A DNA stretch of 64,000 nt from Sorangium cellulosum (GTDB lineage: Bacteria; Myxococcota_A; Polyangia; Polyangiales; Polyangiaceae): contig NZ_JEMA01000372.1 in NCBI RefSeq assembly GCF_001589285.1, forward strand, positions 145 through 64,144, in the 5' to 3' direction. Positions 62,389 to 64,000 of this stretch are shown piece after piece. Every line of letters begins with the position of its first letter. The first letter of the stretch is position 1. Both the position numbers and the translations under genes were made by a program. Below the pieces are notes generated by a model. That model ran no database searches. It saw nothing but the letters and a program-made list of their open reading frames with translations, and was not told the origin of the DNA.

Positions 62389-63512
62389 GGAGCGCGCTCG
62401 CGCCAGAAGCGGTGGATGTCGCTCGCGATCGCGGCCCCGCCCGGCGCGCCCAGCGATGACCGGAATCGGCGCCGGGCAGCCTCGCGAGAGGCGACCTCGC
62501 GGATCTGCATCGCCACGTGGCGTGCGGCCGCCTCCAGCACCGCACCAGAGCGTAACGCCGTCCGGAGCGCTGCGAGCACCCGCTCGGTGTAGGCGCCTTC
62601 GTCATCGATCCGCTCGGGCAGGTCCAGCGCGGGGACCAGGCCCGGGAGGTTGATGCCAGGGGGGACGAGCTCAACGGCCTCGTAACGGGCAAGCTGGAGC
62701 ACCTGCGTGGCGTTCTGCGGGGGAAGGAACACCACAGGAACATCGAGCCAGAGCGCCTCGAAGACCGCGTTGAGCCCGGGGGCGGTCAGGAACAGCGCGG
62801 CGTCGGCGAGCGCCTGCAGATACGCCGGCTGCGGCAGGCTCACGGCCTTCGCGCGGGGCGGCAGGATCGGACCAAGCACGGCGCACGCATCGCTCCCGGC
62901 GGCGATGAGGATCGGCCCGGGAGGTAGCAGCGGCTCCACTTCGTGCAGGATACGGGCGACCCACTCGAGGAACATCGGCGCCCGGCCAGGATCGATGAAG
63001 CGCGAGCGCACCCCGCCCAGGTTGATCAGCGTGCCTTGCGGCGCCTTCGACCGCGGAGGCATGGTCCGGATCAAGGGGCCGACCACGACCGGTCGCACGG
63101 CCGGCGGCAGGGCCTCGACCCGCTCACGGACGCCGGGGAACGCCTGCGCGTAGCCGCGCTGCGCAGCCGTCCACACCGCATGGTCCTTGCGTGCGCTGTA
63201 CCAGTACAGAATATCCACGAAGAAGATCGGCAGCCCGCGCCGGCGGTAGACCTCGATGTTGGCCAGGTTCGAGACCACGAGCGCCGCGTCGAAGTGCTCT
63301 CCTTCGAGCGCTCTCGCAACGGCGTCGGGATCCTTCACGTCGACCGCGATGGTGCGCGTGATCGCCGGGTCGGCGCCGAGCAACTCGGCTGTGACGTCGC
63401 GCACCAGCGCGACCGCCTCGGCGTCGACGTGCTCCAGGATGGCCAGGAGCGCCGAGCTCGATCCGTAGGCCATCGGGTTGGCATCGCAGAGCAGGCGCGG
63501 TCGCTGGGTCAC
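62385..63512 (-). CDS. GT-B-type glycosyltransferase (MGT/MurG-like)
   Basis: The protein has 375 residues with a GTG start at 63512 overlapping the carbamoyltransferase stop (GTGA). The N-domain has LLCDANPMAYGSSSALLAIL. The C-domain has TLINLGGVRSRF, ILIAAGSDA and the donor-site region LTAPGLNAVFEALWLDVPVVFLPPQNATQ, as in UDP-glycosyltransferases. Family beyond GT-B is not certain. It is coupled to both neighbours, so the three gene products likely act in one pathway. Confidence 0.8.
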   Translation of the reverse strand: MTQRPRLLCDANPMAYGSSSALLAILEHVDAEAVALVRDVTAELLGADPAITRTIAVDVKDPDAVARALEGEHFDAALVVSNLANIEVYRRRGLPIFFVDILYWYSARKDHAVWTAAQRGYAQAFPGVRERVEALPPAVRPVVVGPLIRTMPPRSKAPQGTLINLGGVRSRFIDPGRAPMFLEWVARILHEVEPLLPPGPILIAAGSDACAVLGPILPPRAKAVSLPQPAYLQALADAALFLTAPGLNAVFEALWLDVPVVFLPPQNATQVLQLARYEAVELVPPGINLPGLVPALDLPERIDDEGAYTERVLAALRTALRSGAVLEAAARHVAMQIREVASREAARRRFRSSLGAPGGAAIASDIHRFWRERAP

Positions 63513-64000
63513 GGGAGCACTCCTCCTGCGAACCGTTGCACCGCTGCCTCGTCGCGCGGCACCAGCCAGCCCTCGATCCAGGCGAAGTCCAGGTGCGTCT
63601 CGTCGAGCGCGTCGAGCGCCGCGCTGGCGCGCTGGAGGAGTGGACGGCCCTTCGTGTTGAAGGACGTGTTCAGCACGATGGGCGGCTCACCCTGCTGCTC
63701 GAGCGCTTCGAGTAACCGCCCCAGGAACGTCTCTGGTGCGACGATCTGCGCCCGCGCCGTCCCGTCGAGGTGCGCTGCGGCAGGGAAGCGGACGAGCGCC
63801 TCGGGGCGCATCTCGACGGCGAAGGACATGTAGGGCGAGGGGGCCGCATCCAGGAGGAACTCTCTCGCCCGCGCCGCCGCGACGGCCGGGGCCAAGGGCC
63901 GGTACCACTCCCGCGACTTGATGCGGGCGTTGATCCGCTCCTTCACCTCGCGAGAGCCGGGCAGCGCCAGCAGCGAGCGGTGCCCGAGCGCTCGTGGTCC
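63509..64000 (-). CDS. NodU/CmcH-type carbamoyltransferase, C-terminal part (cut by window edge)
   Basis: 164 codons including the stop are visible and the frame stays open to the right edge. The first visible residues GPRALGHRSLLA are the family hallmark, followed by RIKSREWYRPLAPAV, SPYMSFAVEM, LDGTARAQIV and LNTSFNTKGRPLL, all typical of O-carbamoyltransferases that move a carbamoyl group from carbamoyl phosphate to a sugar or other hydroxyl. The N-terminal catalytic part lies outside the window. First gene of the coupled three-gene unit. Confidence 0.92.
   Translation of the reverse strand, partial: GPRALGHRSLLALPGSREVKERINARIKSREWYRPLAPAVAAARAREFLLDAAPSPYMSFAVEMRPEALVRFPAAAHLDGTARAQIVAPETFLGRLLEALEQQGEPPIVLNTSFNTKGRPLLQRASAALDALDETHLDFAWIEGWLVPRDEAAVQRFAGGVLP

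Overview
The window is about 65-70% G+C, with long dense genes, Ala/Asp/Pro-rich low-complexity tails and a lipoprotein-type L,D-transpeptidase. This fits a myxobacterium (Sorangium/Polyangium-like Myxococcota), which is an inference from style, not a database match. It reads as a chromosomal left flank, a large island starting at a tRNA-Lys gene, and a right-hand block of polysaccharide or natural-product genes.

Left flank (1-4427): the start of an unrecognised protein, a small lipoprotein, an L,D-transpeptidase and a protein with two S1 domains. At 4428-4500 is tRNA-Lys(UUU). A tyrosine integrase ends 8 bp from it and is translationally coupled to an excisionase-like HTH gene, which marks an integrative element. 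The element's replication and maintenance zone (6.3-17.6 kb) holds a ParB-like protein with zinc ribbons, an IS5-family insertion with an intact programmed-frameshift transposase, and a 1634-residue protein. That protein joins a Toprim/DUF3854-like part, a DUF927 helicase-like ATPase and a family A DNA polymerase whose proofreading site looks dead. Two covarying hairpins exactly 90 bp apart follow.

From 33.9 kb back to 18.1 kb runs a single-direction (minus) train of about 27 mostly small genes. Many starts overlap the previous stop as ATGA or GTGA. It carries ComM, RecA and RadC paralogues, a SMC/OLD-like ATPase, a RavA/ViaA-like MoxR+VWA pair, a sigma-like protein, DUF6573- and DUF6884-type proteins and several unknowns. 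GC-rich hairpins recur in the spacers just before start codons. A cassette of two tiny hydrophobic proteins is present twice, once upstream of comM and once at the head of the train. No relaxase, conjugation, capsid or terminase gene was seen.

From 35.0 to 59.2 kb lies a nearly complete Dpd system (7-deazaguanine DNA modification and restriction). The restriction arm dpdE-F-G-H-I-J-K runs on the plus strand. The modification arm runs on the minus strand towards it: HTH regulator-queC-queE-queD-folE2-dpdC-dpdB2-dpdA-dpdB1. GTP would be turned into preQ0 by FolE2, QueD, QueE and QueC. DpdA with DpdB would insert preQ0 into DNA, DpdC would convert it to the amide (dADG), and DpdE-K would attack unmodified DNA. 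Two intact DpdB paralogues flank dpdA, and no dpdD was recognised.

Right flank (60.1-64.0 kb): three coupled genes for two glycosyltransferases and a NodU/CmcH-type carbamoyltransferase cut by the window edge. The right attachment site was not found.
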